Shown here: positions 4,222 through 5,282 of the stretch, in pieces
Layout of the letters: each line of letters begins with the position of its first letter
How positions within the stretch are numbered: the stretch's first letter is position 1
NCBI GenBank assembly: GCA_038209275.1
Contig: JBBQXW010000426.1
Coordinates: 1-5,282 of the forward strand
Direction: 5' to 3'
DNA length: 5,282 bases
Source: L227-5C sp038209275
GTDB taxonomy: Bacteria > Chloroflexota > Chloroflexia > Chloroheliales > Chloroheliaceae
Notes under the pieces: model-generated
Told to the model about the DNA's origin: nothing
Databases searched by the model: none
Seen by the model: the letters and a program-made list of their open reading frames with translations, nothing else
Position numbers and translations under genes: made by a program

Positions 4222-5201
4222 TGGAAATGATACAAGAAGTAGCCGATAATATATATAAATTTCGCTTGCCGATGCCGGCGCGATTGAATCATATTAATGT
4301 ATATCTGGTTAAAGAGAACAAGCGTATTTCGATGATAGATACCGGGCTGCCTACGCCGGATTCGTGGAAGGCGCTGAACGAATGTGTCGAGGCAGTTGGG
4401 TTACATTTTTCGGATATTACCGATATTTTTGTGACCCATTCTCATCCCGACCATATCGGGCAGCTGCATCGCATCCGCAAACAAGCGCCCGATGCGCGGC
4501 TACATATGCACCGACGCGAGTTGAGTATGTTGCAGGAGCGGGCCGATAACCCCGAACAGGCCGAACGCCGGATGCACGAATGGTTGCTTTCCAACGGCGC
4601 TACCGAACTGGCGGAACAGGGGTTGGGCGGTGGTAATTATCCGCTTAATCCAAAGCTGCAAGCCAATGATAATGTGCTGGATGGTGGCGAAAAGATAGGG
4701 CTGGGTGATGGGCCGGAAGGTGAGTGGGAGATAATGTGGACACCGGGCCATACCGCCGGACACTTTGTGCTTCACAATCGCACGCGCCACATGATGCTTT
4801 CCGGCGACCACTTGCTAGGCCAGATAAGCAGCAACGTTGGGAAATATCCCGGCTCAACGGCTGACCCGCTGGGCGATTACCTGTCTTCGCTCAATAAAAT
4901 TGCCGAACTGGATTTGCATCATGTGTTTCCGGCGCACGGTATGCCCTTCAGTGATTACCAGGAACGGGCCGACGATTTGGTCAAGCACCACAAAATGCGG
5001 CTGGACAAAATGTATGCGGCGGTAGAGAGCAAGCCAACTACGGCGGCGGAAGTAGTAAAATATATCTGGGGCGACAGGCTGGAAGGTTTTGACCGCTATC
5101 TGGCACTGGTCGAAACTCTTTCGCACCTCGAACGTCTGGTACGCGAAAAACGCATCGTCCCCGAACAACTCGGCAACGTCACCTATTACCGGGCGGCGTA
5201 G
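4221..5201 (+). CDS. Metallo-beta-lactamase-fold hydrolase with C-terminal winged helix
   Basis: A 326-residue glyoxalase-II/LACTB2-like hydrolase with two metal ions expected. The zinc motif is THSHPDH (72-78: H73, H75, D77, H78). It is followed by GHTAGH (H177), SGDHLL with bridging D196, and FPAHG with H239, so the metal set is complete. The strand MIDTG (38-42) is usual for the fold. The C-terminal HHKMRLDKMYAAV...TTAAEVVKYIWG...ALVETLSHLERLVREKRI (about 255-315) is a winged-helix segment of the BLACT_WH type found after LACTB2-like domains. There is no signal peptide, so it is probably cytoplasmic. The ATG overlaps the HAD stop as TGATG. The nearest purine-rich site, GGAGG at 4202-4206, is 14 bases away, which suggests translational coupling. 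TTG 4218 and ATG 4227 are alternative starts. The substrate is unknown; thioesters, phosphoesters or lactones are all possible. Confidence 0.9.
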   Translation: MEMIQEVADNIYKFRLPMPARLNHINVYLVKENKRISMIDTGLPTPDSWKALNECVEAVGLHFSDITDIFVTHSHPDHIGQLHRIRKQAPDARLHMHRRELSMLQERADNPEQAERRMHEWLLSNGATELAEQGLGGGNYPLNPKLQANDNVLDGGEKIGLGDGPEGEWEIMWTPGHTAGHFVLHNRTRHMMLSGDHLLGQISSNVGKYPGSTADPLGDYLSSLNKIAELDLHHVFPAHGMPFSDYQERADDLVKHHKMRLDKMYAAVESKPTTAAEVVKYIWGDRLEGFDRYLALVETLSHLERLVREKRIVPEQLGNVTYYRAA

Positions 5202-5203
5202 GT

Positions 5204-5245
5204 AGAAGGAAAGAGGAGGAGAAGGAAAAGGAAAAGGAAAAGGGA
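5204..5245 (+). repeat. Polypurine tract with GGAAAA repeats
   Basis: Forty-two consecutive purines follow the MBL stop codon. They include three perfect GGAAAA units (5224-5241) after a less regular GAAGGAAAGAGGAGGAGAAG stretch. It is low-complexity sequence. Long purine runs of this kind can form triplex DNA and vary in length, but no function is shown here. Confidence 0.75.
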
Positions 5246-5254
5246 TTAATAGAC

Positions 5255-5282
5255 CTACTGTAGGACGGGAGTGCCTAAAACC
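5255..5282. repeat. Possible start of a further REP-like repeat (cut by window end)
   Basis: CCTACTGTAGG is a 5-bp stem around one base. From it the sequence CTGTAGGACGGGAGTGCC begins like the reverse of the module 1 arm (GCTGTAGGAGTTGG...GCGCC). The partner arm would lie outside the window, so this is tentative. Confidence 0.25.

Overview
This is a mid-GC bacterial window with every supported gene on the + strand. The combination of a Uma2-type protein, a GNAT acetyltransferase of the ArsN1 type, an ABC-2-like permease, a TetR regulator and a glyoxalase-II-like hydrolase, all separated by repeat-rich spacers, suggests a free-living bacterium with many dispersed repeats. Chloroflexota is my best guess. 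This rests on remembered gene style and not on a search, so confidence is low to moderate.

Layout. Positions 2-49 hold the last codons of an upstream gene. An ArsN1-like N-acetyltransferase follows (82-594), then a Uma2-family PD-(D/E)XK protein (644-1216). A 240-base spacer contains a widely spaced inverted repeat with AGTAGTAGCGATT-type ends. An ABC-2-type six-helix permease (about 1458-2348) has an N-terminus built over heptamer repeats and has no ATPase gene beside it. Its stop codon lies inside the first copy of a dispersed repeat. The 374 bases from 2349 to 2722 contain no gene. They are three consecutive modules, each bounded by imperfect inverted repeats and each enclosing a hairpin; the middle hairpin has a near-perfect 31-bp stem like a pair of inverted REP sequences.

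A clear sigma70-type promoter then drives a TetR regulator (2789-3400). A perfect 12+12-bp palindrome overlaps its -10 box and start point, so autorepression is very likely. A second AGTAGTAGCGATT inverted pair lies in the 164-base spacer after tetR. It is followed by a HAD-IB phosphatase-like protein (3565-4221) and a metallo-beta-lactamase-fold hydrolase with a C-terminal winged helix (4221-5201). The stop codon of the first overlaps the start codon of the second. The window ends in a 42-base polypurine tract and what may be the beginning of another REP-like repeat.

How the genes work together. The HAD and MBL genes are almost certainly co-translated. They may form a TetR-controlled unit with the regulator, although the repeat in the spacer could act as a terminator or processing site. 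The other genes look like independent accessory genes. I see no convincing undescribed defence or biosynthetic system. The most unusual content is the repeat architecture between the genes.
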